Source: Marinobacter fuscus (GTDB lineage Bacteria > Pseudomonadota > Gammaproteobacteria > Pseudomonadales > Oleiphilaceae). From it: DNA of 64,000 nt. The notes under the pieces were generated by a model. It did no database searches, had not been told where the DNA came from, and saw only the letters and a program-made list of their open reading frames with translations. The stretch's first letter is position 1. Every line of letters begins with the position of its first letter. A program made the translations under genes and the position numbers. The DNA lies in the NCBI RefSeq assembly GCF_003007675.1, contig NZ_PXNP01000004.1, positions 62,001 to 126,000 on the forward strand. Direction: 5' to 3'. Shown here one piece after another: positions 37,261 through 46,849 of the stretch.

Positions 37261-39426
37261 TTATGTAGCCTTCCGTAAATCCAATGCAGGCTTTCCGTTA
37301 GCATCATTTACGGTTTGTCGGCAGGCCGGGAAATTACTGCAGCCCCAGAACCAGCCTTTTTTACTTTTCCGGCGCACCAGCGGTGAAAAACAATGTGGGC
37401 AGGGCACGGGCTTCTGGCCGGTGCCATCCTCGGGTGCCTGCTGCTCAATCGGGCGGGTGCCGCGACAATCCGGGTAGCGGGTGCAGGCGAAAAAAGCGCC
37501 GAACTTACCGGATCGCTCAATCATCGGGGCGCGGCATTTCGGGCAGTGAATGGCGGGAGCCGAGGAGGTATTGTCTGCGGTGGGTGAGGCTGCAGGGTTC
37601 ACCAGCCCGGTGATTTCCTGTTTCAGCTGTTCCAGAAACGCTTTCGGGTCGTTTTCACCCCGGAGAATGGCCTCCAGTGTCGATTCCCAGACCGCCGTGC
37701 GGTCGGGTGTGCGTATAGACTCCGGCAGTGCCGCAATCAGTGTTTTGCCCTTGTCGGTAGACCGGATATGGCGCTTATCCCGGCGAAGATACTCCCGGCG
37801 GAACAGGGTGTCGATAATGGCCGCACGGGTCGCCTCGGTGCCAAGACCATCGGTTTCCCGGAGGGTTTTTCGCAGTTCCGGGTCGGCAACGAAGCGTGCG
37901 ATGTTGGTCATGGCGGCCAGCAAAGTCGCATCGGTAAAGGGTTGCGGTGGCTGGGTTTCCCGTTGCACCACCTCGGCCTGGTTGCAGAGCACGGGTTCTT
38001 CCAGCGCGAGTTTGGGCAGGGGCGGCTTTGCCGGTTCCTTTTTTTGATCCGCCCGTTGTATCTCCAGGGCTTTCCAGCCAGCGCTGGCAATCGCCGTTTC
38101 CGTTGCGCGGAACCGATGGTTCTGTATGTTGACGGTAAGGCGGCCTTCCCGGTGCACCGCCTCCGGGTAGAACTGCATCAGATAATAGCGGCTGACCAGG
38201 TCGTAAATTTTCTGCTCGGCAGCACTGAGTTTGCCGTTCGACGAGGGGCGCTGGGTCGGGATTATGGCGTGGTGGGCATCGACTTTTGCATTGTTCCAGG
38301 CTTTGGATCGGCGCCCGCTGTCTGCCTGCGCGCAGAAAGACTCCAATGCCGGGGCCACTCGCCCGATGGCCCGCAGTACCGGTTCGCGCTGATCAAAGTG
38401 CTCTTCCGGCAAGTAACGGCAGTCGGAACGGGGATAGGTGATCAGTTGGTGGCGTTCATAAAGGCTTTGGGCGGTGTCCAGCACGTCTTTGGCGGCCATG
38501 TGGAACAGGCGACCTGCCTCGATTTGCAAAGCAGACAAAGACAGCGGCAGTGGGGCCGCTTCCGGTCGATCGCGGAAGCGGGATTCGCTGATTCGGCCGG
38601 GGCGGCCCTGAATATCCGCTGCAATCTGTTCCGCCACGGCTTTGTCTAAGAGCCGGTTTTCGTCGTCGAGATAATCCTGAAACTGATCGTCCGGTAGCCA
38701 GCGAGCCGTGAATGGGCGCTGGTCGGCTTCGGGTTCGGCAGCCTGAAACACCCCCTGTATCCGAAACCAGGGCTTGGGCTGAAAGTGTTCAATGGTGTTG
38801 TCGCGTTCGACCACCAGACCAAGTACGGGTGTTTGCACCCGGCCGACCGAGAATACGCCCTGTTCGCCCTTATGCTGGTAACTCAGCGTGTAAAAGCGGG
38901 TAAGGTTGATGCCGTAGAGCCAGTCGGCCCGCTGGCGAGCCAGTGCCGAATGGGATAAACGCCGGAATTCCCGGTTGTCCCGCGGCGAATCGATGGCGCG
39001 GGCAACCGCTTTCGGCGTCAGGTCATTAATAAGCACCCGCTGCACCGGCACCTTTACGGCCAGATAACGAAGCACCTCGTCTACCAGCAACTGGCCCTCG
39101 CGATCCGGGTCGCCGGCGTGGGTAATCCGGGTGGCTTTGCGTACCAGCGATTCCAGCACCCTGAGCTGTTGTTTTACTCCGTCTTTGGGCGCCATTTGCC
39201 AGGGGTCCGGAAACATGGGCAGGTCTTCGATGCGCCATTTCTTCCAGACCGGGTTGTAGCGGGCCGGTTCGGCGGGCTCCAGCAGATGGCCGATACACCA
39301 GCTGACGGTCGCGGCATCCGGGCCCCGGCCACAGCGAATCCAGCCCTGGCCTTTTTCATGGGGGCCGGGTAGCGCAGCGGCGATGGCTCGAGCCAGGCTT
39401 GGTTTTTCGGCAATAAAAAGATGCAT
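37261..39426 (-). CDS. topB: DNA topoisomerase III
   Basis: A 721-residue type IA topoisomerase that decatenates DNA. Features are MHLFIAEKPSLARAIA (Toprim start), HAGDPDREGQLLVDEVL (metal-binding Asp-x-Asp-x-Glu), the active-site Tyr in a QLITYPRSDCRYL motif (about residue 330) and two C-terminal zinc ribbons (CPKCRAPM...CTRYPDC and CPHCFSPL...CSNFPAC). ATG 39426 is chosen from the family start; 56 further upstream codons look unrelated. The tail with two four-Cys fingers is complete. Confidence 0.97.
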   Translation of the reverse strand: MHLFIAEKPSLARAIAAALPGPHEKGQGWIRCGRGPDAATVSWCIGHLLEPAEPARYNPVWKKWRIEDLPMFPDPWQMAPKDGVKQQLRVLESLVRKATRITHAGDPDREGQLLVDEVLRYLAVKVPVQRVLINDLTPKAVARAIDSPRDNREFRRLSHSALARQRADWLYGINLTRFYTLSYQHKGEQGVFSVGRVQTPVLGLVVERDNTIEHFQPKPWFRIQGVFQAAEPEADQRPFTARWLPDDQFQDYLDDENRLLDKAVAEQIAADIQGRPGRISESRFRDRPEAAPLPLSLSALQIEAGRLFHMAAKDVLDTAQSLYERHQLITYPRSDCRYLPEEHFDQREPVLRAIGRVAPALESFCAQADSGRRSKAWNNAKVDAHHAIIPTQRPSSNGKLSAAEQKIYDLVSRYYLMQFYPEAVHREGRLTVNIQNHRFRATETAIASAGWKALEIQRADQKKEPAKPPLPKLALEEPVLCNQAEVVQRETQPPQPFTDATLLAAMTNIARFVADPELRKTLRETDGLGTEATRAAIIDTLFRREYLRRDKRHIRSTDKGKTLIAALPESIRTPDRTAVWESTLEAILRGENDPKAFLEQLKQEITGLVNPAASPTADNTSSAPAIHCPKCRAPMIERSGKFGAFFACTRYPDCRGTRPIEQQAPEDGTGQKPVPCPHCFSPLVRRKSKKGWFWGCSNFPACRQTVNDANGKPALDLRKAT

Positions 39427-39551
39427 GATAGCTCGGTGGCTGGTGATCGGTCGGGAGGGAATGTGGCTGCTTGCACCGCAGGTGTCAAGGGCATCGGGAT
39501 CTATAGTAGACTGAGTGAATTGCTGCGGCACCACCGGTTGGAGAAACCAGA

Positions 39552-39908
39552 ATGATTGTTCAGCGAGAGATCGAGGCGAAACTGGCCAAGGCATTTGATG
39601 CCAGCCTGCTCGCCGTGGAAAACGAAAGCTACATGCACGCGGTTCCGCCAGACTCGGAAACCCATTTCAAGGTAACGCTGGTGTCACCGGCTTTTGAGGG
39701 GCAGATGAAAGTTCGACGGCATCAGGCCATTTACAAGGTGCTGGCTGAGGAACTCGCCGGGCCAGTTCATGCACTGGCTCTGCATCTGTTCACGCCGGAA
39801 GAATGGCAGGCCAGCGGGCAGGCGGCACCGGATTCTCCCAATTGCATGGGGGGCTCCAAAGGCGACCCGGACATGGCTCGCAAACTTGAACAAGGGGCAA
39901 ACGGATGA
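39552..39908 (+). CDS. bolA: BolA family protein
   Basis: A 118-residue BolA protein. These work with monothiol glutaredoxins in iron-sulfur handling and influence cell shape and envelope genes. Conserved His residues lie in ETHFKVTLVSPAFEG and KVRRHQAIYKVL, with the class signature GPVHALALHLFTPEEW. The C-terminal tail (NCMGGSKGD) is longer than the fold needs. ATG has GGAG 8-10 nt upstream. It overlaps yciO by ATGA and is divergent from topB. Confidence 0.95.
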   Translation: MIVQREIEAKLAKAFDASLLAVENESYMHAVPPDSETHFKVTLVSPAFEGQMKVRRHQAIYKVLAEELAGPVHALALHLFTPEEWQASGQAAPDSPNCMGGSKGDPDMARKLEQGANG

Positions 39909-40528
39909 GTCAGTTTTTCCAGATACACCCGGAAAATCCGCAGAAGCGCCTGATCAAACAAGCCGTGGAAATTCTTCGGGGCGGCGGTGTCATTGTGTAC
40001 CCCACCGACTCCGGCTATGCACTGGGTTGCCACTTGGGGGACAAGCAGGCGTCAGACCGGATCAAGCGCATTCGCAAGCTGGATGACAAACATAACTTCA
40101 CCCTGGTGTGCCGGGATCTCTCGGACATCGGTGTGTATGCGAAAGTCGACAACACCCAGTACCGGTTGCTGAAAACGTTCACGCCTGGCCCCTACACGTT
40201 TATTCTGGATGCCACAACGGAAGTACCCCGGCGGTTGCTGCACCCGAAGCGTCGCACCATTGGTGTGCGGGTTCCGGATAATGAGATCGTTCGGGAGCTA
40301 TTGGGTGAGCTGGGGGAGCCGATCATGAGCAGTACGCTGATTCTGCCAGAAGAATCGGAGCCCATGACCGACCCTTACGAGATTCGCCAGGTGCTGGAAC
40401 ATGAGCTGGATCTGATCATCGATGGTGGTTTCTGTGGCATGGAGGCGACCACCGTGGTGAATTTCACCGGAGATGCGCCGGAGGTAACCCGGGTGGGCCA
40501 GGGCGACCCGGCACCGTTCCAGGTCTGA
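39905..40528 (+). CDS. yciO: YciO/Sua5/YrdC-family dsRNA-binding-fold protein
   Basis: A 207-residue homologue of E. coli YciO (206 residues), of the TsaC/Sua5 fold. It has GGGVIVYPTDSGYALGC (the KxR-S-T nucleotide site region), PGPYTFIL and RTIGVRVPDN. TsaC makes threonylcarbamoyl-AMP for tRNA t6A; YciO proteins are paralogues with weaker or uncertain activity, so I do not assign t6A synthesis. It starts within the bolA stop. Confidence 0.94.
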   Translation: MSQFFQIHPENPQKRLIKQAVEILRGGGVIVYPTDSGYALGCHLGDKQASDRIKRIRKLDDKHNFTLVCRDLSDIGVYAKVDNTQYRLLKTFTPGPYTFILDATTEVPRRLLHPKRRTIGVRVPDNEIVRELLGELGEPIMSSTLILPEESEPMTDPYEIRQVLEHELDLIIDGGFCGMEATTVVNFTGDAPEVTRVGQGDPAPFQV

Positions 40529-40554
40529 GCCGGGCACCTGTGATGCGCCCGATA

Positions 40555-40572
40555 CCCGGGCTCAGGCCCGGG
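40555..40572. other. Convergent-gap hairpin
   Basis: CCCGGGC, loop TCAG, GCCCGGG: 7-bp perfect GC stem between yciO and the unknown minus-strand gene, overlapping that gene's stop codon. No T-run, so a weak or factor-assisted terminator at most. Confidence 0.4.
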
Positions 40573-41206
40573 CATTCAGGCTGAACGCGTAGGGTTGTCT
40601 GGCGCTGATGGTCTGGGTTGGTTCTGCGGTGCGGCGCAAGCTGTCGTAGCGATGAATCAGATCATTCAGCCCGTTAAACTGTTGGTTTTCGCTCACCAGT
40701 GAATCCAGCAGGCTATTCTGCACACCGTAGGCACTGCTCAGCTTCAAAGCGTTGTCCATAAAGTGCAGGGTCGGTTCGTTTATGCTCAGCCGGCCGAGCG
40801 CCTCCGAGAAGTTTTTGTTTTGGGCGAGATCCTGCTGCATCTTTTCCCGGATCGGCTCTGGCATTTTCCCATTCAGCTGCAAAGAACCGTCGTCATTCCT
40901 GCTGACATTGATCGCTGTTGCCGGGTGCAGATTGTACTCGGCAAGTTTATGCCGCAGGGTTTCCCGCACATAGGAAAGGTCTTGCGCGACCGTTTGCTTG
41001 TATTGGGATAACGGCAGTTTTCGGGTTTTCAGGCTGGCGGCGTTTTCGTCCCGCTGCGACGGAGTGAAGCGATCGTCGCCCTCGCTCTGGGGTAGTGGCT
41101 GCGCTTCGGGCGCATTGCTTTCCGCTTTGTCCGTGCGCGAGGCCGGCTGTTCCATGGCCTGCTGAAACCGGGTGCTGGCTTGGATCAGTGATGTCAGCAA
41201 CGACAT
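40562..41206 (-). CDS. Hypothetical protein, helical, 214 residues
   Basis: No family was recognised. It starts MSLLTSLIQASTRFQQAMEQ (amphipathic helix), has a low-complexity polar linker (about 20-60) and then a helical region to the end (for example DLSYVRETLRHKLAEYNL, NVSRNDDGSLQLNGKMPE). No signal or membrane segment is seen. The spacing and codon use look native. Upstream on the minus strand GCCGAAAA, like a FliA -10, occurs without a good -35. The neighbour on the other side is a chemoreceptor with a clear FliA promoter, so a flagellum-related role is a weak inference. Confidence 0.7.
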   Translation of the reverse strand: MSLLTSLIQASTRFQQAMEQPASRTDKAESNAPEAQPLPQSEGDDRFTPSQRDENAASLKTRKLPLSQYKQTVAQDLSYVRETLRHKLAEYNLHPATAINVSRNDDGSLQLNGKMPEPIREKMQQDLAQNKNFSEALGRLSINEPTLHFMDNALKLSSAYGVQNSLLDSLVSENQQFNGLNDLIHRYDSLRRTAEPTQTISARQPYAFSLNARA

Positions 41207-41406
41207 GAGTACTTGCTCCCAACGGAAAAAATCTGCCGCAACCGTCTGTTTTCGGCCGCGTTAGTGATGCTTACAGGAGTATCTGCAGGTTTCGGGCCAA
41301 TTCAGCCGCTTTCGGGGGCTGCCCGGCGATTGTTAAAAGTTGCAATAAAGCGGGCATGACCATTAGCGGGGATGATCTGGAACAGGAAAACATTGATACT
41401 TGGGTA

Positions 41407-41433
41407 TAAAGTTATCCGCTGCCTGGCCGTCAA
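41407..41433 (+). promoter_or_regulatory. FliA (sigma28)-type promoter of the haem chemoreceptor
   Basis: TAAAGTTA (41407-41414), 11-nt spacer, GCCGTCAA (41426-41433), against the sigma28 pattern TAAAGTTT-N11-GCCGATAA. The chemoreceptor ATG is 41 nt downstream. Confidence 0.75.
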
Positions 41434-41473
41434 TACCTCAGGTGTCCGAATTTTCGTCCGTTGTCGGGGTATC

Positions 41474-43096
41474 ATGAAAAAACATTATTCCATCCGGTTT
41501 CTGTTGCTTGCTGCACTAGCGCTGGCGTTCACTGCGATTCTGGTGTTTACCATTGCCTACAGCGCCCAGTCTCAACGGGCACACCTTGAAGAGTACAGCC
41601 ACAAATACGTGGATGGGCTGGCGAAATCTTATTTTGACGGCCTGAATACCATGATGGTGACAGGCACCATCGGCAACCGCAGCGTTCTGCGGGATAAAGT
41701 GACCGCTCCGGAAGAGGTGCTGGATGTTCGGGTGATTCGCAGCGATCAGCTGAATGCCATGTACGGCGCGGGCAGTGCCGAGGAACAACGCCGGGAGCCC
41801 CTGGACCGCAAGGCGCTCAAGGGCGAGCGCATCGAACACTATTCAGAAAACGACCAGGGCCGTGTGTATACGCTGATCGACCCTGTGCGCGCCAGTGCCG
41901 ATTATCAGGGGGTGAACTGCCTGGGTTGCCATCAGGCCAACGAGGGCGATGTTCTTGGTGCCATTCGCGTGGATTATTCCCTGGCCAAAAGCGATGCCCG
42001 GTTACAGCAGCAGTTATTGGTGAGCGGTGGCTTGCAGATTCTGATTTTTGTAGTGATTTTTATACTCACCACTTATGTGCTGGGGCGTTTGGTGTTTTCC
42101 CGTTTGCGCAGCCTGCATGACCGCATGGATGAAATCTCTAGAAATTCTGACCTCTCCATCGAACTTGAGGTAACTCGCAACGACGAGATCGGCTCTGTTT
42201 CCCGAGCCTTTAACCGCATGGTGGCGAAGATCCGGGACAGTATGCACACGGTGATGGACAACGCCGAGCAGGTCGAAGCGGCAGCTCGTACCATTGCAGG
42301 TAAGGCTGAGACCACCGAGCGGGAAGTTTTGGCTCAGAAGGACAACACCGATCAGGTTGCGAGCGCCACCACAGAAATGGCCGCATCGGCGGTGCAGGTG
42401 CGGGAAAACGCCGTAAGCACTGCCCGGAAATCGGCAGACACGGCGCGCTCCGCTGAAACCGGAGAGCAGTTGGCTCGGAATGCAGTGCAGGGCATTGAGT
42501 CGCTGAACTCTGAAGTGCAGGACGGCGCGCACCGGATTGAGCAGCTGGATCAGCGCACCACAGAAATGGCGACCCGGCTTGAACTGATTTCAGAAATTGC
42601 CGACCAGACCAACCTGCTGGCGTTGAACGCGGCGATCGAGGCCGCCCGGGCTGGTGAACAGGGCCGTGGTTTTGCTGTGGTTGCAGATGAAGTTCGGGCG
42701 CTGGCATCCCGCACTCAAACCTCGACCGAGGAAATTCGCGAAACCATTGCAGGCTTGAAGAAGGAGGTGGTGGATTGCGTCGGCACCATGCGCCATGCCT
42801 CCGAGCTGGCTCAGCATCAGGTTGAGGCCATATTGAAAGTGGAAACCGAGCTGCAGACCATTGCCGCTGAGGTGCGTGAGATCACCGGTTTGAATGAAGA
42901 GATGGAAAGCGCCGCCAATGAGCAGAGCGAGGTGTCGGATTCCATCAATCAGAATGTGATTGAGATCAGCCGTTCGGCGGAGCAAACCTCCAGCGACGCC
43001 CAGGAAACCGCGCGTATTGCCGGTGACTTGCTGGCCATGGCGGAAACCCTGCGCCGGACCATTGAGCAGTTCCGGCTATCGCAGGGCGGAAAATAG
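41474..43096 (+). CDS. Methyl-accepting chemotaxis protein with periplasmic c-type haem site
   Basis: A 540-residue chemoreceptor. Transmembrane helix 1 about 8-29, periplasmic sensor 30-182, helix 2 about 183-203, HAMP about 204-258, then a signalling coiled coil with the hairpin tip [21 protein letters not shown]. The sensor carries CLGCH (Cys149, Cys152, His153), a covalent haem-binding motif, in a domain that resembles the Tll0287-like/DUF3365 class. It should sense redox, oxygen or NO by haem and pass this to CheA. The start ATG 41474 is preferred over a longer upstream frame that crosses the promoter. No C-terminal CheR-binding pentapeptide is seen (ends LSQGGK). Confidence 0.9.
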   Translation: MKKHYSIRFLLLAALALAFTAILVFTIAYSAQSQRAHLEEYSHKYVDGLAKSYFDGLNTMMVTGTIGNRSVLRDKVTAPEEVLDVRVIRSDQLNAMYGAGSAEEQRREPLDRKALKGERIEHYSENDQGRVYTLIDPVRASADYQGVNCLGCHQANEGDVLGAIRVDYSLAKSDARLQQQLLVSGGLQILIFVVIFILTTYVLGRLVFSRLRSLHDRMDEISRNSDLSIELEVTRNDEIGSVSRAFNRMVAKIRDSMHTVMDNAEQVEAAARTIAGKAETTEREVLAQKDNTDQVASATTEMAASAVQVRENAVSTARKSADTARSAETGEQLARNAVQGIESLNSEVQDGAHRIEQLDQRTTEMATRLELISEIADQTNLLALNAAIEAARAGEQGRGFAVVADEVRALASRTQTSTEEIRETIAGLKKEVVDCVGTMRHASELAQHQVEAILKVETELQTIAAEVREITGLNEEMESAANEQSEVSDSINQNVIEISRSAEQTSSDAQETARIAGDLLAMAETLRRTIEQFRLSQGGK

Positions 43097-43105
43097 TTGG
43101 TGGCG

Positions 43106-43126
43106 CCGGGGTTGGGTCAGCCCCGG
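43106..43126. other. Convergent-gap hairpin after the chemoreceptor gene
   Basis: CCGGGG (43106-43111) pairs with CCCCGG (43121-43126) around a 9-nt loop, overlapping the stop codon of the convergent hydrolase gene; there is no T-run. Confidence 0.35.
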
Positions 43127-43764
43127 TGATCTGACACAAACGGGTTGGTGGCCCGCTCCTGGCCAAAGGTGGACATTGGGCCATGGCCACAGATGAAACG
43201 GACGTCATCCCCCAGGGGAAACAGCTTTTCGCGGATCGAGTGAATCAGCGTGGCGTGATCGCCTTTGGGGAAGTCTGTTCGGCCAATGGAGCCGTTGAAT
43301 AGCACATCGCCTACCTGGGCCAGTTTCGATGCCCGGTGAAAGAACACCACGTGTCCCGGTGTGTGGCCGGGGCAATGAATAACTTCCAGAGTTTCCTGCC
43401 CGACCGTGACCCGGTCGTTATCCTCCAGCCAGCGATCCGGGGTGAAGACCTCCGGTGCCGGAAAGCCGAACATCTGGCTTTGCATCGGCAGGCCCTGAAT
43501 CCAGAAATCGTCCTCTTTGTGGGGGCCTTCGATGGCCACGCCCTCGCTGTTCGCCAGCGCTGCCGTGCCTCCGGCATGGTCAATGTGAGCGTGAGTCAGC
43601 AGGATCTTCTCCAGCACCACGCCCTCGGCCTGAATCGCAGCCCGAATGCGATCCAGATCCCCGCCCGGGTCGACCACCGCGGCTTTGTTAGTTTCTGTAC
43701 ACCAGAGCAGGGTGCAGTTCTGCTCGAAGGGGGTCACGGGAATCACGCGGTACTTCAGGGACAT
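43117..43764 (-). CDS. gloC: Metallo-beta-lactamase-fold hydrolase, YcbL/GloC-type glyoxalase II
   Basis: A 215-residue enzyme matching E. coli YcbL in length and throughout its motifs: THAHIDHAGG (HxHxDH zinc site), CPGHTPGHVVF, VGDVLFNGSIGRTDFPKGD (bridging Asp) and ICGHGPMSTFG (last His). YcbL-type proteins hydrolyse S-lactoylglutathione, so with gloA they would complete methylglyoxal removal. ATG 43764 is chosen from the family start (MSLKYRVIPVTPFEQNC); the 18 upstream codons are not conserved. Confidence 0.93.
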   Translation of the reverse strand: MSLKYRVIPVTPFEQNCTLLWCTETNKAAVVDPGGDLDRIRAAIQAEGVVLEKILLTHAHIDHAGGTAALANSEGVAIEGPHKEDDFWIQGLPMQSQMFGFPAPEVFTPDRWLEDNDRVTVGQETLEVIHCPGHTPGHVVFFHRASKLAQVGDVLFNGSIGRTDFPKGDHATLIHSIREKLFPLGDDVRFICGHGPMSTFGQERATNPFVSDHRG

Positions 43765-43906
43765 AATCTGCCTCGGCTTGGTAAACTTGGGCGAGAGTTT
43801 ACCAAGCCGCACATCCACGGGCTATCGAACCACGGTTTCGGCATGATGGTGCTGCCCCGACCGTTCCGGGCAACCGGAAAATTTATGGAACAGGAGATGA
43901 TTCTGG

Positions 43907-46849
43907 ATGACTGAGCCTCAGGCGAGCGCAAGCACCTTTACCTTTGGCATACGCCGCCTGGTCCTGGTGGATTCTGCCGGTTTTTGCTACGTGGAAATCC
44001 CGGTGGACAACCACGGCCTGATTCTGGGGCCGGGCAATCTGGGTAAATCCAGTTTGCTCAATTCCCTGCGGCTGTTTCTGTTGCCAGAGAACAACTTCAA
44101 GAACAGCCGCAAGAAGTTCGCGTTTCGTAACGCCAGTGCAGGTAGCTTCTACACCAACGAAGAAAGCTACCAGCACTACTTTCCCAGCCAGTACAGCTTC
44201 CTGATTATGGAAGCGGAAAATCCTGCTGGCACCCACTGCCAGATTCTGTATCGGGATAATGCCAGCCAGCTCAGCTATGGCCGGGCGTTTGTGCCGGTGG
44301 GCTACGACCAGCTGCGGCCCCTGTTCTGGGATGGCGATGACGACGAGGGGATTGGCCAGGCGGTGCCGGAGTTGTCGTTCAGCCGGTTATCGGAGGCCCT
44401 GAAAAAGCTTTCCAAAGAGACCCGGCTGGTCAGTGACCCGGCCCGGCTCAAAACCATGCTCTACAGCAGCGAACTGATGAACGCCGAAGGTGTCCGCTAC
44501 TCGGTCTTGCCGTTGGGGGAGTCGGACGAACGCCGGGTGCAGTCGTTGCGTACACTGATTCTTTTGCTGTTTGAAATGAAAGCGGACGACCAGGCCATGG
44601 CTAACGCCGTGGCCAGTATCATCGAAGCCGATAAAAAGTTTGCCGACGATGCCTTCGATTTCAACATTGATGACTTCTTGAGCCGACACGATCAGTTGAA
44701 GCAGCAGCAGACCCACTGGAACCGGATTGAAAAAGAACGGCATCGGTTCGAAAAGCTCAACCGGGATTACCAGGCCTACCAGAGGCTGTTGCGCAGTCAG
44801 TACGATTTCGCCGCCTTCCGGGATGGCGTGGCCGGCGCGCTCCGGGCTATCGGTGAGCAGCGCAAGGCCGCCGTTGAGGTGTTCAACGAGCAGAACGACA
44901 CCTTGCGACACGTACTGCAGACTCTGAAAAAACTGGAGCAGGAAGACAGCGGGCTGAAGGGGGAAATCCGTTCCGCCGCCCGGCGTATTCAGCAGGCGGA
45001 ACAGGCCCGTAAAGACGGCGAACTGCTGGTATCCCAGTACGGTGAGATGACGCTGCAGGAAATCGGCGAGATTCAGAAAGAGGAGCTTGAGAACAAGCAG
45101 GGTTACCTCGCGGCCCTGAAAAGCGCGGCCCAGGCAGAAATCCGCTTCGAACAGATTGAGCGCAAAAGCAAAGAGCTACTGCGCCAAAAGGAAGCGCTTG
45201 CGGAGCGGGAGAGCAAACAGCAGTGGCAGCTTCAGAATCAGCTGGATGAGGCCACCGCGGCACCGCTGCGGGCCATTGATCCCCGCCTGATGATGGCCAG
45301 CCCGGGGCAGGACCTGGATGCCGGAAGTAAAGCGGTGATTGAGGCCTTTGCCCGCCTGTTCGTGCCCAGCAGCCAGGGATTTGACTGGTATGACACCGAA
45401 TTCCGGGCCGAGCCAGCGCGCCAGACCAACTTTGCCGAACAGCGGCAGCACCTGGAGAGTGAACTGCACGGGCTGGAGAAAGAGCGTTCGGAGCTGGCCG
45501 ACACCAGCAATCAGGAGCATGACCGCCCGCGGCTGATTGAACGTACGGAGAAAGAAATCCAGGCGATTGAAAAAGACCTGGAAACCTTGAACCGCTATCC
45601 GGCGGCAGCCACCATGTTGCGGGACGCCACGGAAGAGAAAGAAGCCGCCGAGCAGCAGCAGGCGCGGCTGGAGGAGCAGGCCCGATTAGCCCAGGAGCAA
45701 CAGGATGCACTGCAGCAAAAAGTCGCCAAAGCCCGAGGCGAGAAAGAGCGGATTGAAGAACGGGAGCGGGAACTGGTTGGGCTTAACCGGAGTATAGGAA
45801 CCGTTGAGCACCGCTTCCCGCACCTGAAAGCCGTTCAGGCGGAGGCGCCATTGGCGCCGGATGTGGTATCGGTTGCCGGGTTTGATGACCTGCAAACCCA
45901 GTTGGATGATCTGGAAGAACGTCGCCGCAGCATACTCGACCACCTGCGACAGTTTGTGTATCTGGGCATCCTGGATGATGGGAACGGCGAGTTGCAAAAG
46001 GACAGCCCGGCCAGCACCCACATTCGGGAGGTGTTCAAAGGCCTGGCGGATCTGTTCGCCGGGTTGCCGGAGCAGTGGCGAATGCTGGAAGAGCAGATTG
46101 CCATTCACAACGAAACCGTGGCCAGTTATCGGCAGGCGTTGAAGAGCAACCACGAGCATATCAGCCGCTTTGAGGCCCAGCTTAACCGGGAACTGGAGGG
46201 GGTTCAGATCAACGATCTGGTGGAAATCCGCGTGGATATCTATACCGACCCGAAGTTCCGAAACCTGGTGGAAGAAGCCAATAATATCGATCCTTTTGGC
46301 CATCAATTACAGTCGGACGCCTTCTACGATCGCCTGCGGGTATTTGTGGCGGATTTCTTCGGCGAGCAGGGCAGCAGCAAACGCCTGACCATGGACAAGG
46401 TGATCACCGGGATCTCGTACCGGACCCGCAAGGAAAACGCCGCCAACCTGGACAAGAAAGGCCAGTCCACGTCCACCACCGCACTGATCAACCTGGAGTT
46501 GGTGTATCGGCTGCTGAAACGGGTGCTGTACCCTGGTGTTCGCTTGTCGTTCCCGATGGTGTTGGATGAACTGGCCAGCGTCGACATCAGCCAGATGCCC
46601 GCGTTGCTGGATCGGCTTGGCAAGCAGGGCTTTAATCTGTTTTCCGCGGCTACCCACAGCGCCAGTGCCGAAGTCATCTACCTGATTGGCCGGCACCTGG
46701 AGGTGGGCCAGATGCGCACCGGCAAGCCCTACAGCCCCCAGCGCACCCTGGTGTTCTGGGGCGGCCCCGAGGGGTTTACCGGCGGCCAACCGCTGAGCCA
46801 CTGGGCAGACCAGACCCAGAACAGCCTGCTGGAGGCGGCGGATGAGTAA
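43907..46849 (+). CDS. mksB: MukB-like condensin ATPase MksB
   Basis: A 980-residue SMC-type ATPase. The N-terminal head has Walker A GPGNLGKS (41-48) and the MukB-like FKNSRKKFAFRNASAGSFYTNEESYQHYFPSQYSF; a long coiled coil (about 240-720) with a hinge-like break around 460-520 follows; the C-terminal head has a signature-like QSTSTTALINLEL and Walker B FPMVLDELASVD. It is much shorter than MukB (about 1480), as expected for MksB. With MksF and MksE it should form a loop-extruding condensin that organises or segregates DNA. ATG has AGGAG 10 nt upstream. It overlaps mksF by 8 bp. Confidence 0.88.
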   Translation: MTEPQASASTFTFGIRRLVLVDSAGFCYVEIPVDNHGLILGPGNLGKSSLLNSLRLFLLPENNFKNSRKKFAFRNASAGSFYTNEESYQHYFPSQYSFLIMEAENPAGTHCQILYRDNASQLSYGRAFVPVGYDQLRPLFWDGDDDEGIGQAVPELSFSRLSEALKKLSKETRLVSDPARLKTMLYSSELMNAEGVRYSVLPLGESDERRVQSLRTLILLLFEMKADDQAMANAVASIIEADKKFADDAFDFNIDDFLSRHDQLKQQQTHWNRIEKERHRFEKLNRDYQAYQRLLRSQYDFAAFRDGVAGALRAIGEQRKAAVEVFNEQNDTLRHVLQTLKKLEQEDSGLKGEIRSAARRIQQAEQARKDGELLVSQYGEMTLQEIGEIQKEELENKQGYLAALKSAAQAEIRFEQIERKSKELLRQKEALAERESKQQWQLQNQLDEATAAPLRAIDPRLMMASPGQDLDAGSKAVIEAFARLFVPSSQGFDWYDTEFRAEPARQTNFAEQRQHLESELHGLEKERSELADTSNQEHDRPRLIERTEKEIQAIEKDLETLNRYPAAATMLRDATEEKEAAEQQQARLEEQARLAQEQQDALQQKVAKARGEKERIEERERELVGLNRSIGTVEHRFPHLKAVQAEAPLAPDVVSVAGFDDLQTQLDDLEERRRSILDHLRQFVYLGILDDGNGELQKDSPASTHIREVFKGLADLFAGLPEQWRMLEEQIAIHNETVASYRQALKSNHEHISRFEAQLNRELEGVQINDLVEIRVDIYTDPKFRNLVEEANNIDPFGHQLQSDAFYDRLRVFVADFFGEQGSSKRLTMDKVITGISYRTRKENAANLDKKGQSTSTTALINLELVYRLLKRVLYPGVRLSFPMVLDELASVDISQMPALLDRLGKQGFNLFSAATHSASAEVIYLIGRHLEVGQMRTGKPYSPQRTLVFWGGPEGFTGGQPLSHWADQTQNSLLEAADE

